NCBI RefSeq assembly: GCF_000308695.1
Contig: NZ_BAGG01000036.1
Span: 1-64,000, forward strand
Direction: 5' to 3'
DNA from: Nocardia takedensis NBRC 100417
GTDB taxonomy: Bacteria; Actinomycetota; Actinomycetes; Mycobacteriales; Mycobacteriaceae
Length of the DNA stretch: 64,000 bases
The position numbers were made by a program, and so were the translations under genes. Shown here one piece after another: positions 45,478 through 54,855 of this stretch (position 1 is the first letter of the stretch; every line of letters starts with the position of its first letter). The notes under the pieces are model-generated. The model had not been told where the DNA came from and ran no database searches. It saw only the letters and a program-made list of their open reading frames with translations.

Positions 45478-45652
45478 CGGGTCTCCAGTCGGTCGGGTGG
45501 GCCTGCGTTCGTGGGATGGATCGTGAGAAGCCATTATTCCATCGCCGAACGCCGTTCCGGCCCCGGTCCGCTGATTCGATGAGTGAAAGGCGTATGAACC
45601 TTCTCACTTTGTCGGCCCCCGGCGGGGTGCGTATCGCCGAGGGAATGGGGAA

Positions 45653-45838
45653 CTACCGGTGGGGAAGATCCAGATCGGCCATTTCCCGCTCGATCGCGTT
45701 GGCCGCGAAATCCACCCCGCGGGAACGCAATTCGTGGACGCGACGCCGCAGCGCCTCGATACCGCCGGGCTGGGCCGCGATATCCGCCACGCTGAGCCGC
45801 CGCGTGGGCCGGTGCATACTCGAATTCCTGTACGACAC
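45653..45838 (-). CDS. 61-residue hypothetical protein
   Basis: A GTG start with GGAGG seven bases upstream opens 61 codons. The product has a basic N-terminus (MSYRNSSMHRPTRRL) and a clear amphipathic part, SVADIAAQPGGIEALRRRVHELRSRGVDFAANAIEREMADL. The family is not recognised. It stands alone between the TetR gene and the hexapeptide protein; composition and start signal support a real gene. Confidence 0.6.
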   Translation of the reverse strand: MSYRNSSMHRPTRRLSVADIAAQPGGIEALRRRVHELRSRGVDFAANAIEREMADLDLPHR

Positions 45839-46023
45839 CGTGGTACCTCCTGCCTGCGCGCAACGCCACGCCACCCCCGGGACGGGCTCGCCGCGGCACG
45901 AACGCTGCCGAGGCAACGCGAGCGCTGGACGATAACGTCTCGGCAAGAGCCTCCGGGACGCCGGGCACGCAGGCGAAATCGTATCAGCCCGCTTACCTGG
46001 ACGTTTGTTCAGTGTGCTGTGTA

Positions 46024-46539
46024 TCACACGGCTGTGGCGTCCCGGTGCACCGACAGGCTGTGCACGTAGACCGCCGCGTTCAAGCGGATTCCGTCCACCT
46101 CCGCCTCGCCCAACTCCCGACGCACCTTGCCCGGAACACCCGCCACCAGCGAACCCGGCGGGATCTGCGCCCCCTCGGGAATCAGCGCGTTGGCCGCGAT
46201 CAGGCTGCCCGCGCCGATCACCGCGCCGTTGAGCACCGTGGCGCCCATGCCGACCAGCACATCGTCACCGATGGTGCAGCCGTGCAGAATCGCGTTGTGT
46301 CCCACCGAGACACCCGTGCCCACCGTCAACGGTTTGCCCGGATCGGCGTGCAGCACACAACCGTCCTGGATGTTGGTCCGCGCGCCGATCACGATGTTCT
46401 CGATATCGGCGCGCACCACCGCGCCGTACCAGATGCCGACCTCCTCGCCCAGACTCGCGCGCCCGATCACGGTGGCCGTGGGGGCGATCCATGCGCTCTC
46501 GGCGACTTGCGGCGCGACTCCGCCGATCTCGATCATCAT
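46024..46539 (-). CDS. gamma-carbonic anhydrase-like hexapeptide protein
   Basis: A 171-residue left-handed beta-helix protein with repeated hexapeptides (IAPTATVIGRASLGEEVGIWYGAVVRADIE...). The metal-site positions are conserved: D in NIQDGCVLHADPG with H, and H in VSVGHNAILHGCTIG. Such proteins form trimers with zinc or iron at the interfaces. They are related to CaiE/PaaY and gamma carbonic anhydrases, and whether this one hydrates CO2 cannot be told. Start is ATG 46539 or the next ATG codon. Confidence 0.9.
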   Translation of the reverse strand: MMIEIGGVAPQVAESAWIAPTATVIGRASLGEEVGIWYGAVVRADIENIVIGARTNIQDGCVLHADPGKPLTVGTGVSVGHNAILHGCTIGDDVLVGMGATVLNGAVIGAGSLIAANALIPEGAQIPPGSLVAGVPGKVRRELGEAEVDGIRLNAAVYVHSLSVHRDATAV

Positions 46540-46549
46540 GGGCACCAAC

Positions 46550-46624
46550 TTAGCCCTGCGTCATGTGCGCCGACTTAGCCCTGCGTCATGTGCGCCGACT
46601 CGGCCCTGCGTCATGTGCGCCGAC
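46550..46624. repeat. 25-bp tandem repeat, three copies
   Basis: Three consecutive copies of TTAGCCCTGCGTCATGTGCG plus CCGAC (25 bases), the third with two changes, and a partial fourth. They lie between the hexapeptide gene start and alanine dehydrogenase. The unit length of 25 shifts the frame and each unit contains an ATG, so it is not coding. It resembles an intergenic minisatellite. Confidence 0.9.
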
Positions 46625-46698
46625 TCAGCCCGCGCCCCGATGCCTCGGGCGGGCGCGCCGTCGTGGCGAACGCCGCCGGGGTGGACGACGATGGCGGT

Positions 46699-47802
46699 AT
46701 GAGGATCGGAGTTCCACGGGAGGTCAAAGAGCAGGAGTTCCGGGTCGCGCTCACTCCCGCGGGCGCGGGGGAACTGGTGCGGCGCGGACACGAAGTGCTG
46801 GTGGAGGTCGACGCGGGCCGGGGCTCTGCGTTCGCCGACGACGACTACGCGGCCGCGGGCGCGCGACTCGTCCCGCTCGCCGACCAGGTCTGGGCCGAGG
46901 CCGACCTGGTGCTCAAGGTCAAGGAACCCGTCGCCGCCGAATATCACCGGATGCGCGCCGGGCAGGTGCTGTTCACCTACCTGCACTTGGCCGCCTCGCG
47001 CGCCTGCACCGAGGCCGTACTCGACTCGGGCATCACCGCCATCGCCTACGAGACCGTGCGCGCCGCCGACGGATCGCTGCCGCTGCTCGCGCCGATGAGC
47101 GAGGTCGCGGGCAAGCTCGGCCCCCAGGTCGGGGCCTACCACCTGATGGCGCCACTCGGCGGCGGCGGTGTGCTGCTCGGCGGCGTGCCGGGAGTGCGAC
47201 CCGCCGACGTGGTCGTCCTCGGCGGCGGAGTCGCGGGCGCCAGCGCCGCCACCGTCGCTGTCGGCATGGGCGCGCGCGTCACCGTGCTCGACACCGATCC
47301 GCAGCGCCTGCGCGAACTCGACGCCCGCTACCGAGGACGCCTGGTGACCCTGACCTCCACCGCCGCCGAGATCGAGCGCGCCGTCACCGCCGCCGATCTC
47401 GTCATCGGATCGGTACTGGTCCCCGGCGCGCGCGCCCCGAAACTGGTCTCCCTGGACCTGGTCGAACGGATGCGGCCGGGATCGGTGCTGGTCGACATCG
47501 CCATCGACCAAGGCGGCTGCTTCGAGGGCTCCCATCCCACCACGCACGCCGAACCCACCTTCCCCGTGGCGAATTCGCTGTACTACTGCGTGGCGAACAT
47601 GCCCGGCGCGGTCCCGCACACCTCCACCCTCGCGTTGACCAGCGCGACGCTGCCCTACGTGCTCGCCATCGCCGCGGACGGGTGGCGGGCGGCCTGCGCG
47701 CGCCACCCCGACCTCGCGCACGGGCTCACCGCCGACGCGGGGCGGTTGCTGTCGGCGCAGGTCGCCGCCGCGCACGGTCTGGAGGTCGCGGCGGCGGAGT
47801 GA
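46699..47802 (+). CDS. ald: alanine dehydrogenase
   Basis: A 367-residue NAD-dependent alanine dehydrogenase, which interconverts L-alanine and pyruvate plus ammonia. MRIGVPREVKEQEFRVALTP, the catalytic LVLKVKEP Lys and TYLHLA His, the nucleotide-binding VLGGGVAGASAATVA and the C-terminal DIAIDQGGCFE to NMPGAVPHTST are all present. Start ATG 46699. Length is normal (about 370). Just upstream is a 25-bp minisatellite. Confidence 0.95.
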   Translation: MRIGVPREVKEQEFRVALTPAGAGELVRRGHEVLVEVDAGRGSAFADDDYAAAGARLVPLADQVWAEADLVLKVKEPVAAEYHRMRAGQVLFTYLHLAASRACTEAVLDSGITAIAYETVRAADGSLPLLAPMSEVAGKLGPQVGAYHLMAPLGGGGVLLGGVPGVRPADVVVLGGGVAGASAATVAVGMGARVTVLDTDPQRLRELDARYRGRLVTLTSTAAEIERAVTAADLVIGSVLVPGARAPKLVSLDLVERMRPGSVLVDIAIDQGGCFEGSHPTTHAEPTFPVANSLYYCVANMPGAVPHTSTLALTSATLPYVLAIAADGWRAACARHPDLAHGLTADAGRLLSAQVAAAHGLEVAAAE

Positions 47803-47966
47803 GGGGGCCGCTCGGGCCATGCTTGACGCCAACGCCGATTCGCCGGAGCCGTGAGGTCAGCGTCCGCGCCGTGCACGACCGATGGCCCGATGAGACATGA
47901 CCAGGCCGTGCCCTCCCGAGGTGCTCGGGAGGGCGTCGATCCGGCGGCGGAAGGGGTGCCGGGCGG

Positions 47967-48911
47967 TCAGGATTCGCCGTTGAGGTACCAGTCCGGCTCG
48001 CCCTCGATCGGCAGGTCGCGGAGCTTGTCCGGATTGCGGACGACGTTGATCGCGACGATGCGGCCCGCGTCGACCGTGAAATCGAACACGCCCGCGTGCA
48101 CGCCGTCGAACACGATCAGGCCCGGCCTGCCGTTGACCAGCACCGCGCGCCCCCACCCGGTGCGCGCCGTGGGCGTCCCGTACCAGCCGAGCAGGACCTT
48201 GGCGATGAGTTCCGCGCCGCGCATCGGCCTGCGCACCGCGGGAACCTTGCCGCCGCCGTCGGCGGTGAACACCACATCGGCGTCCAGGACGTTCAGTAGC
48301 GCGCCCAGATCACCCGAACGCCAGGCCAAGGCGAAGGCCGAGACCACCTTCGACTGCTCGTCCGGGGAAGCGGGGAAACGCGGGGTGCCGTCCTCGACGC
48401 GCTTGCGGGCGCGCGAGGCCAGTTGGCGCACCGCCGCCGGGGTGCGGCCGACGACTTCGGCGACCTCGGGTCCGCTCATGCCGAACACGTCCTGGAGCAC
48501 GAAGGCGGTGCGTTCGGCGGGCGAAAGCGATTCCAGCACCACCAGCAACGCCGTGGTGACCCGCTCGTCCTGGGTGACCCGATCGGCCGGATCCTCGGCC
48601 GAACTCACCTCCGGTTCCGGTAGCCACTCGCCGACGTACTGTTCGCGGCGGGCGCGCGCCGAGCCCAGCGAATCCAGCGCGAGCCTGCCGGTCACGGTGG
48701 TCAGCCAGGCGCGCAGGTTGTCGATCTCCCCGGCCCGGCCCTGTTCGCGCATGCGGTCCAGACGCAGCCACGCGTCCTGCACGACGTCGTCGGCGTCGGC
48801 GAGACTGCCGAGCGTGCTGTAGGCGAGACGGCGCAGGTAGGGGCGGTGCTCCTCGAAGCGGCGGGCCAGGTCGGCGGTGTCGGGGGAGTCCGCGGGCCGG
48901 TCGGAGGTCAT
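47967..48911 (-). CDS. ECF41-type RNA polymerase sigma factor
   Basis: A 314-residue sigma factor with sigma-2 (YLRRLAYSTLGSLADADDVVQDAWLR) and sigma-4 (LSPAERTAFVLQDVFGMSGPEVAEVVGRTPAAVRQLASRARKRV) regions, plus a SnoaL-like C-terminal domain of about 120 residues. The three short motifs that mark the ECF41 group, WLPEP in the linker, DGGGK and NPDKL, are all visible. In this group the C-terminal domain itself tunes activity instead of a separate anti-sigma factor. ATG 48911 chosen over GTG 48920. No partner oxidoreductase is adjacent. Confidence 0.9.
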   Translation of the reverse strand: MTSDRPADSPDTADLARRFEEHRPYLRRLAYSTLGSLADADDVVQDAWLRLDRMREQGRAGEIDNLRAWLTTVTGRLALDSLGSARARREQYVGEWLPEPEVSSAEDPADRVTQDERVTTALLVVLESLSPAERTAFVLQDVFGMSGPEVAEVVGRTPAAVRQLASRARKRVEDGTPRFPASPDEQSKVVSAFALAWRSGDLGALLNVLDADVVFTADGGGKVPAVRRPMRGAELIAKVLLGWYGTPTARTGWGRAVLVNGRPGLIVFDGVHAGVFDFTVDAGRIVAINVVRNPDKLRDLPIEGEPDWYLNGES

Positions 48912-49129
48912 GGCGTTCACCGTTCGGTCGTGCCGCCCGCGCCGGGGCCGCTTGGTTTCGGTCGTCGCACGGTAGACGACGCGGGTTCGTCGACTGTGAC
49001 ATCGGCTCGTCAGGTACTACCGCCGGTCACCCGTGCACATTCCCGGCGTGATCGCCGGGGCCGAGACGAGGTCTGTCGACGGGCGGTCGTCTGTGCGGGC
49101 AGGGGTGGTGCGTTCGCTACTCTCGCCCG

Positions 49130-50053
49130 GTGACGAAGGGGATGTCGACCGCGGTCGGACTGTTGCTCGGCTTCGCGCTCGACCGGGTGCTGGGCGATCC
49201 GCGGCGAGGTCATCCGGTGGCCGGGTTCGGGTCGGCCGCCCTCGCGCTGGAGCGGCGGACCTACGCCGACCGGCGTGGTGCCGGGGTCGCGCACGAGGTG
49301 CTCGCGGTGGGTTCGGTGGTCGCGGTGGGGATGCTCGCGCGGCGCGGCGGGACGATCGCCGTCGCGGCGGCGACCTGGACGGTTCTGGGCGGCCACACCC
49401 TGGCCGAGGTCGGCAGGCGGATGGCCGACGCGCTCGAAGCCGGTGACGTGGACGCCGCCCGCGCGCTGCTGCCGTCGCTGTGCGGTCGCGACCCGGAGGT
49501 GCTAGACGCCGACGGACTCGCCCGCGCCGCCCTCGAATCCCTCGCCGAGAACACCTCCGACGCCACCGTCGCGCCGCTGGTGTGGGGCGCTCTCGCCGGC
49601 GTGCCGGGGCTGCTCGGCTACCGCGCGATCAACACCCTCGACGCGATGATCGGCTACCGGAACGAACGCTACGAGCGCTTCGGTTGGGCCGCCGCCCGCA
49701 CCGACGACGTCGCCAACCTGCTCCCCGCCCGCCTCACCGGTTCGCTGACCGTGGCTCTCGCGCCGCTGGTCGGCGGCAGCCCCGCCGACGCGCTGCGGGC
49801 CTGGCGACGCGACGCCGCCGCCCACCCCAGCCCCAATGCGGGCGTGGTCGAAGCGAGCATGGCCGGGGCGCTCGGGGTTCGACTCGGCGGGCGCACCGAC
49901 TACCGGCACGGCGTCGAGATGCGACCCGTCCTCGGTGAGGGCCCCGCCCCGACCGTCCCCGATCTCCGCCGCGCGGTGCGCCTGTCGGAGGCCGTCCAAG
50001 CGGCGGCGGTACTGGTCACCGCGCTCGCGGCCCTCGTTATCAGGCGGCGCTGA
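49130..50053 (+). CDS. cobD: adenosylcobinamide-phosphate synthase
   Basis: A 307-residue CobD/CbiB membrane enzyme, which attaches the aminopropanol-phosphate arm to adenosylcobyric acid. The family strings LDRVLGDPRRGHPVAGFG, SLAENTSDATVAPLVWGALAGVPG, YRAINTLDAMIGYRNERYERFGWAAARTDDVANLLPARLT and HPSPNAGVVEASMAGALGVRLGG are intact. Several transmembrane helices are present. Start is GTG 49130; an ATG four codons later is possible. Matches Rv2236c. Confidence 0.95.
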   Translation: MTKGMSTAVGLLLGFALDRVLGDPRRGHPVAGFGSAALALERRTYADRRGAGVAHEVLAVGSVVAVGMLARRGGTIAVAAATWTVLGGHTLAEVGRRMADALEAGDVDAARALLPSLCGRDPEVLDADGLARAALESLAENTSDATVAPLVWGALAGVPGLLGYRAINTLDAMIGYRNERYERFGWAAARTDDVANLLPARLTGSLTVALAPLVGGSPADALRAWRRDAAAHPSPNAGVVEASMAGALGVRLGGRTDYRHGVEMRPVLGEGPAPTVPDLRRAVRLSEAVQAAAVLVTALAALVIRRR

Positions 50054-50144
50054 GACAGCGGTGCCGGTGCGTGTCCCGGCGGCAGTTCCGCCGCTGTCGA
50101 GTGCGGAGTCTCCGTAGCGGAGCGGTCGCTTCGCTGGGGGCTCG

Positions 50145-51008
50145 TCAGGAGCGGTCGCGGCCGTAGCGGTCGGCCAGTCGGGATTCGGGGGTGGCGGGGG
50201 GAGTCGTGGCCGGGTCTCGGGGTTCGCCCGTGGCGCCGGGTTCGGCCGTGGTCCGCTCGCGGCGGCGTTCGCGGAGTTCGGCGAAGACGAAGTAACCCAG
50301 GCCGAGTGGGGCCATGACGCCGAACGCGAGCCATTGCAGGCCGTAGGACAGGTAGGGGCCCGCGTCGAGTTGGGGGAGCGGGGTGGGGGTGAACGCGCCG
50401 GGTTGGCCTTCGGCGAGTTGCAGGTAGCCGCCGCCGTCGCCCACGGGGATGCTGGTGAGCGGGATGCCGAGGACGGTCATGGCCTGGGTGGTGTCGATCG
50501 AGTAGACCTGCCGGAAGCCGTCCTCGTTCACCGGTTCGCGGCCGGGCGTGACGCCTTCGGACATCCGGACGCGGCCTTCGAGGCGTTGCGTGCCCCCGGG
50601 CGGGTCGGCGACGGCGGGCGGGCGCGCGGTGCCCTCGACGCCGGCGACCATGCCGCGGTCGACCAGCAGGATGTGCCCGTCGGCGGTCTTGAACGCGGCC
50701 AGGACCGCGTACCCCGGAGCGCCGTCGAGGTGACGCAACCGGACCAGCAAGGTCGAGTTCGGCACGTAAGTGCCCTCGGCGGTGACCCGACGCCACTCGG
50801 TCTCGCGGTCCGAGCCGTTCAGCACGCTCAGGATGTCGACCGGTTCGGCGCGCACGGAATCGGCGATCGCCTGGTTGCGGTGCTCGGTGCGGTTGTTCTT
50901 GCCCAACTGCCAGGGGGCCAGCACCGTGAAACACAGGTAGGCGAACGCGATCACCACCGCGGCCAGGATCAGCCAGCTCGGGCGCAGCAGGAAGCCGAGT
51001 CGACGCAT
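50145..51008 (-). CDS. SURF1-family membrane protein
   Basis: A 287-residue protein with one transmembrane helix at each end (about residues 11-31 and 210-235) and an extracytoplasmic SURF1 domain between, with VAGVEGTARPPAVADPPGG and YSIDTTQAMTVLGIPL. A disordered, charged C-terminal tail of about 45 residues follows. SURF1 proteins help assemble haem-copper oxidase. The ATG overlaps the ptpA stop by one base (TGATG). Matches Rv2235. Confidence 0.85.
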   Translation of the reverse strand: MRRLGFLLRPSWLILAAVVIAFAYLCFTVLAPWQLGKNNRTEHRNQAIADSVRAEPVDILSVLNGSDRETEWRRVTAEGTYVPNSTLLVRLRHLDGAPGYAVLAAFKTADGHILLVDRGMVAGVEGTARPPAVADPPGGTQRLEGRVRMSEGVTPGREPVNEDGFRQVYSIDTTQAMTVLGIPLTSIPVGDGGGYLQLAEGQPGAFTPTPLPQLDAGPYLSYGLQWLAFGVMAPLGLGYFVFAELRERRRERTTAEPGATGEPRDPATTPPATPESRLADRYGRDRS

Positions 51009-51499
51009 CAGCGCGCTCCCCGCACGGCCAGGGCGTCGCGGACCCAGTCCAGCAGGCCCGGCATCGACGCCTCGATCTGGGCGCGGACCCGCTCGAAATC
51101 GGTGCTGTCGCCGTAGTAGGGGTCGGGGACGTCCGGGCCGTCCGCGGCAGGGTCGAAACTGCGCAGCAAACGCCTGCGCTCGGCGGGCACGCCCAGGCTC
51201 GCCAGTTCGCGGTCGTGGCCCCGGTCCAGCGCGATCAGCAGATCGGCGGCGTGGTGGTCGGGTCCGACGACGGCGGCGACGTGACCGACGGGATAGCCGT
51301 AGCGGCGCAGGGTGGCGGTGGTGCGCGGGTCGGCGTCCGAGCCGACGTGCCAGTCACCGGTGCCCGCGCTGCTCACCCGCACCCGCTCGGCGAGGCCCTC
51401 CTCGTCGAGTCGGTGCGCGAAGATCTTCTCGGCCATCGGCGATCGGCAGATGTTGCCGGTACAGACGAACGATATGTGCAGCTCACCCACGACAGCCAT
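51008..51499 (-). CDS. ptpA: low-molecular-weight protein tyrosine phosphatase
   Basis: A 163-residue LMW phosphatase. The phosphate loop is C13-T-G-N-I-C-R19-S20 and the general acid Asp is in VPDPYYGD. It removes phosphate from tyrosine; in M. tuberculosis the homologue PtpA is secreted and acts on the host, but nothing here shows secretion. The start is ATG 51499. It precedes and overlaps the SURF1 gene. No PtkA-like kinase gene is adjacent, unlike M. tuberculosis. Confidence 0.92.
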   Translation of the reverse strand: MAVVGELHISFVCTGNICRSPMAEKIFAHRLDEEGLAERVRVSSAGTGDWHVGSDADPRTTATLRRYGYPVGHVAAVVGPDHHAADLLIALDRGHDRELASLGVPAERRRLLRSFDPAADGPDVPDPYYGDSTDFERVRAQIEASMPGLLDWVRDALAVRGAR

Positions 51500-51690
51500 T
51501 CTGGCCGGTCGGTCCTTCGCACCGTCACATCGGGTGCACCTTCCCCGCCGCGTCGCGGGCTCCGCCGTCGCTGTCCGTGCCGCGGTGCGCAATCGGGCGT
51601 TCGGTCTCGGGAGGGCATGCGAGCGCCGTGCGCGTGTGAGGGCGGACGCTCGCTGGGCTGTGCTGGGCTGTGCAGGGCCGTGAAGGCTGG

Positions 51691-51810
51691 GCCGTGGAGG
51701 GCTGGGCCGTGGAGGGCTGGGCTGTGCAGGGCTGGGCTGTGCAGGGTTGAGCTGTGCAGGGTTGAGCTGTGGAGGGCCGGGCTGTGCAGGGTTGAGCCGT
51801 GGAGGCAGTG
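51691..51810. repeat. 15-bp tandem repeat upstream of the cobC-like gene
   Basis: Seven full units of the 15-mer GCTGTGCAGGGCTGG and variants (GCCGTGGAGGGCTGG, GCTGTGCAGGGTTGA, GCTGTGGAGGGCCGG) follow one another from 51691, with a partial eighth and degenerate units back to about 51652. The length is a multiple of three, so open frames on both strands read as pentapeptide repeats, but start signals are lacking. The array ends 30 bases before the next gene. Confidence 0.9.
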
Positions 51811-51839
51811 CGTCGTATCGCCCCGTAGGGTGGTCGATC

Positions 51840-52874
51840 GTGTTCCCGGAGACCGTCGACCTCGCCGCCTTGCGCCATCACGGTGACGTGGAGGTGGGGG
51901 CGGGGATGCTGGATTTCGCGGTGAACGTGCAGGGGGACGGGCCGCCCGCGTGGTTGCGGGCGCGGTTGGCGGCGTGCCTGGACTCGTTGGGGCGGTATCC
52001 GGCGGCCGAGGCGGAACGGGACGCGCGCGAGGCGGTGGCGGCCCGGCACGGACGTGCCCCCGAGGAGGTGCTGTTGCTGGCAGGGGCCGCCGAAGGGTTC
52101 GCGATGCTGCCTCGGCTGGGTTCGCGCGCGGCGGCGGTGATCCATCCGTCCTTCACCGAACCGGAGTTGGCGTTGCGGGAGGCGGGGGTGCCGGTCACGC
52201 GGGTCGTGCTGGAACCGCCGTACGCGCTCGACCCGTCCGCTGTTCCCGACACCGCCGATCTGGTGGTCCTCGGCAATCCGACGAATCCGACGTCGGTGCT
52301 GCACCCTGCGGAGACCGTGCGGGCGTTGCGCCGCCCGGGCCGGATCGTGGTGGTCGACGAAGCCTTCGCCGACGCCACCGTGGACGAACCCGAATCGGTG
52401 GCCGCCGACACCGCCGACGACGTGCTGGTGCTGCGCAGCCTCACCAAGACCTGGGCGTTGGCCGGACTGCGCTGCGGATACGCGCTGGGTGCTCCTGACC
52501 TGCTCGCGCGCCTCGCGCACGGCCGCCCGCACTGGCCGCTGGGCGCGCTGCAAGTGGAAGCCGTCGCCGCGACGGCGAGTCCGGCGGCGGTCGCCGAATC
52601 CCGTGCCCGCGCCGTCGCGATCGCCGCCGACCGGACCGCCATGATCGAGCGTCTGACCGCGATCGGCGTCGAGGTTCACACCCCCGCGCACGGCCCGTTC
52701 CTGCTGCTGCGGGTGGCCGACGGTGAGACCGTGCGCGCGAAGTTGGCCGCCGACGGGGTCGCCGTGCGCCGCGCCGACACCTTCCCCGGTCTGAGCCCCG
52801 ACCACCTACGCGTCGCGGTGCGCGGCCAGGCCGAGGTCGATCAGTTGGTCGCCGCGCTGCGCGCCTGCCGGTAG
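51840..52874 (+). CDS. cobC: threonine-phosphate decarboxylase-like PLP enzyme (CobC-type)
   Basis: A 344-residue fold-type I PLP enzyme. The cofactor lysine is in [15 protein letters not shown]; other strings are [24 protein letters not shown] and [13 protein letters not shown]. Together with cobD in the window and the Rv2231c position, it is most probably the cobalamin enzyme that forms aminopropanol phosphate from threonine phosphate; a histidinol-phosphate aminotransferase-like role is the alternative. The GTG start at 51840 has only a weak ribosome binding site and lies just behind the tandem repeats. Confidence 0.85.
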   Translation: MFPETVDLAALRHHGDVEVGAGMLDFAVNVQGDGPPAWLRARLAACLDSLGRYPAAEAERDAREAVAARHGRAPEEVLLLAGAAEGFAMLPRLGSRAAAVIHPSFTEPELALREAGVPVTRVVLEPPYALDPSAVPDTADLVVLGNPTNPTSVLHPAETVRALRRPGRIVVVDEAFADATVDEPESVAADTADDVLVLRSLTKTWALAGLRCGYALGAPDLLARLAHGRPHWPLGALQVEAVAATASPAAVAESRARAVAIAADRTAMIERLTAIGVEVHTPAHGPFLLLRVADGETVRAKLAADGVAVRRADTFPGLSPDHLRVAVRGQAEVDQLVAALRACR

Positions 52875-53007
52875 GCATCGACTCACACGACTGCCTCGAC
52901 AGGATTGCCGCGCGCGGTCCGATGCCCACCGCGTCGAGCCCTCGCACGCGGCACGGGGCCTGATGCGGGAGGATCGGGTGGGGGTGTGCGGAGCGAGGGA
53001 GAGGCGA

Positions 53008-54132
53008 ATGGTGACGTCGCTGGCGGAAGTGATCGAGGTGCTGGACGCGGCCTATCCACCGAAGCTGGCGGAGTCGTGGGATTCGGTGGGTCTGGTCTGC
53101 GGGGATCCGGACGACGAGGTGAGCCGGGTGCTGTTCGCCGTCGACGCGACGGCGCGGGTGGTCGAGGAGGCGATCGACTGGCGGGCGCAGGCCCTGGTCG
53201 TGCACCATCCGCTGTTGTTGCGCGGGGTGGATTCGGTGGCGGCGGATACGCCCAAGGGCGCGTTGGTGCACCGGTTGATCCGCTCGGGCTGCGCGCTGTT
53301 CACGGCGCACACCAACGCCGATTCGGCCGATCCCGGGGTGTCGGACGCGCTGGCCGGGGAGTTGGGTCTCACCGTGACGGGGCCGATCGACCCGAAACCG
53401 ACGGCCGCGGTGGACAACTGGAGTGTCCAAGTGCCGCGGACGCACACCGAGCAGGTCCTGGCCGCGCTGTTCGCCGCGGGCGCGGGCGCGGACCGGCACT
53501 ACCGCGACTGCGCGCTGCGGATTCCCGCCGTCGGCCAGTTCCGGCCGGTGCCCGGCGCGACGCCGGCGATCGGCACGGTCGGTGACCTGACCAGCGTCGA
53601 GGAGGACCGGATCGAGGTCGTCGCCCCGCCCTCGGCGCGCACGGCGGTGCGGGCGGCGCTGCTGGCCGCACACCCGTACGAGGTCCCCGCCTATCACGTC
53701 AGCGAGCGCGCGCCGCTGCCGTCCGGGCTCGGCCTCGGCCGGGTCGGGACGCTGGCGCGGCCGGAGACGTTGCGCGAGTTCACCGTCCGGGTGCGCGAGG
53801 CCCTGCCCCGCACCGCGTGGGGCGTGCGGGCGGCGGGCGAGGCGAACCGGATGATCGAGACGGTGGCGGTCTGCGGCGGCGCGGGCGATTCGTATCTGGG
53901 CGCGGTCGCGCGCCTGGGGGTGGACGCCTACGTCACCTCGGATCTGCGCCATCACCCCGTCGACGAACACCTGCGCGCGGGCGGTCCGGCACTCATCGAC
54001 GCGGCGCACTGGGCCACCGAATACCCGTGGTGCCGTCAGGCCGAGGCGCTGGTGCGCCGCGCCCTGCCCGGACTGGACACCAGGGTGTCGACGCTGCGCA
54101 CCGATCCGTGGACGCTCGGCGGACTCGGGTGA
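53008..54132 (+). CDS. Nif3-like dinuclear metal-centre protein
   Basis: A 374-residue Nif3/DUF34 protein (GTP cyclohydrolase 1 type 2-like). The metal-site histidines are in [12 protein letters not shown] and LFTAHTNAD at the N-terminus, and [11 protein letters not shown] and [11 protein letters not shown] near the C-terminus. A middle PII-like insert ([15 protein letters not shown] and [13 protein letters not shown]) is typical of the longer members. The enzyme activity of the family is unsettled. ATG 53008 chosen, with GGAGAG upstream. Matches Rv2230c. Confidence 0.92.
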   Translation: MVTSLAEVIEVLDAAYPPKLAESWDSVGLVCGDPDDEVSRVLFAVDATARVVEEAIDWRAQALVVHHPLLLRGVDSVAADTPKGALVHRLIRSGCALFTAHTNADSADPGVSDALAGELGLTVTGPIDPKPTAAVDNWSVQVPRTHTEQVLAALFAAGAGADRHYRDCALRIPAVGQFRPVPGATPAIGTVGDLTSVEEDRIEVVAPPSARTAVRAALLAAHPYEVPAYHVSERAPLPSGLGLGRVGTLARPETLREFTVRVREALPRTAWGVRAAGEANRMIETVAVCGGAGDSYLGAVARLGVDAYVTSDLRHHPVDEHLRAGGPALIDAAHWATEYPWCRQAEALVRRALPGLDTRVSTLRTDPWTLGGLG

Positions 54133-54202
54133 GCGCGTCCGACGCGCGCGGCGGGCCCGGGCGGTCGAAGATGGTGGCCACACTCCGGGAAGGCGGGACC
54201 AG

Positions 54203-54769
54203 ATGGATCCGACGGCACACGACGACGCGGCGACGGGTATCGCCGCGATCCTGAACCAGTGGTCCGGGCAACTCGCCGGCGACCACACCGGCTACCTGCA
54301 CCACGCGATCCGAGTGGTGCGCGTCGCCGACCTGCTGCACCTGCGCGCGGGCGGCGCGGACGAGGATCTGCCCAGCGGCCGCCCGGAGTTCGTGGTGGCC
54401 GCGGCCTTCCACGACCTGGGCATCTGGAGCGACGGCACCTGGGACTACCTGCCGCCCTCGGTCGCCCGCGCGCGGCAGTGGCTGGTCGACACCGGCCACG
54501 AGGAACGGATCCCGCTGGTCACCACCATGATCGACGAGCACCACAAGCTGCGCTCGGCCGGTGACCCGCTCTCGGCGGTGGAACTGTTCCGCAAGGCCGA
54601 CGCGGTCGACTTCAGCGTCGGCGCGGTGAGTTTCGGTCTGCCGCGCCGCGAGTACCGCGCGTTGCGCCGCGAGTTCCCGGAGGCCGGTTTCCATCGGACG
54701 CTGGTGCGGGTCGCGTCCCGGAATCTGCTGCGGCATCCGCTGCGGCCTGCCCCGATGGTGAAGTTCTAG
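54203..54769 (+). CDS. HD-domain phosphohydrolase-like protein
   Basis: A 188-residue protein with the HD signature AAFHDLGIW (H70-D71), a prior His in YLHHAIRVVRVADLL, and MIDEHHKLR further on, giving a plausible metal site. The motif order fits small HD-domain phosphohydrolases. The substrate is unknown. ATG start 54203 (MDPTAHDD) with GGCGGG-type weak upstream signal. It stands between Nif3 and a membrane protein. Confidence 0.8.
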   Translation: MDPTAHDDAATGIAAILNQWSGQLAGDHTGYLHHAIRVVRVADLLHLRAGGADEDLPSGRPEFVVAAAFHDLGIWSDGTWDYLPPSVARARQWLVDTGHEERIPLVTTMIDEHHKLRSAGDPLSAVELFRKADAVDFSVGAVSFGLPRREYRALRREFPEAGFHRTLVRVASRNLLRHPLRPAPMVKF

Positions 54770-54855
54770 CCGCGGAATCGGTTTCGTCGCGCGTGTTGCC
54801 GGTGTGTCGCGATTTCGAGTCGAATCGAATCGGGCGAACCGGGTACAACTACCCC

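Noticed and set aside
46550..46624. CRISPR-like array
   Set aside because: The three 25-bp units are directly adjacent with no spacers and there are no cas genes. It is a simple tandem repeat.
51525..52805. Minus-strand frame with a (S/C)TAQP pentapeptide repeat
   Set aside because: The repeat is only the 15-bp DNA array read in one frame; the rest is the shadow of the cobC-like gene and no start signal exists.
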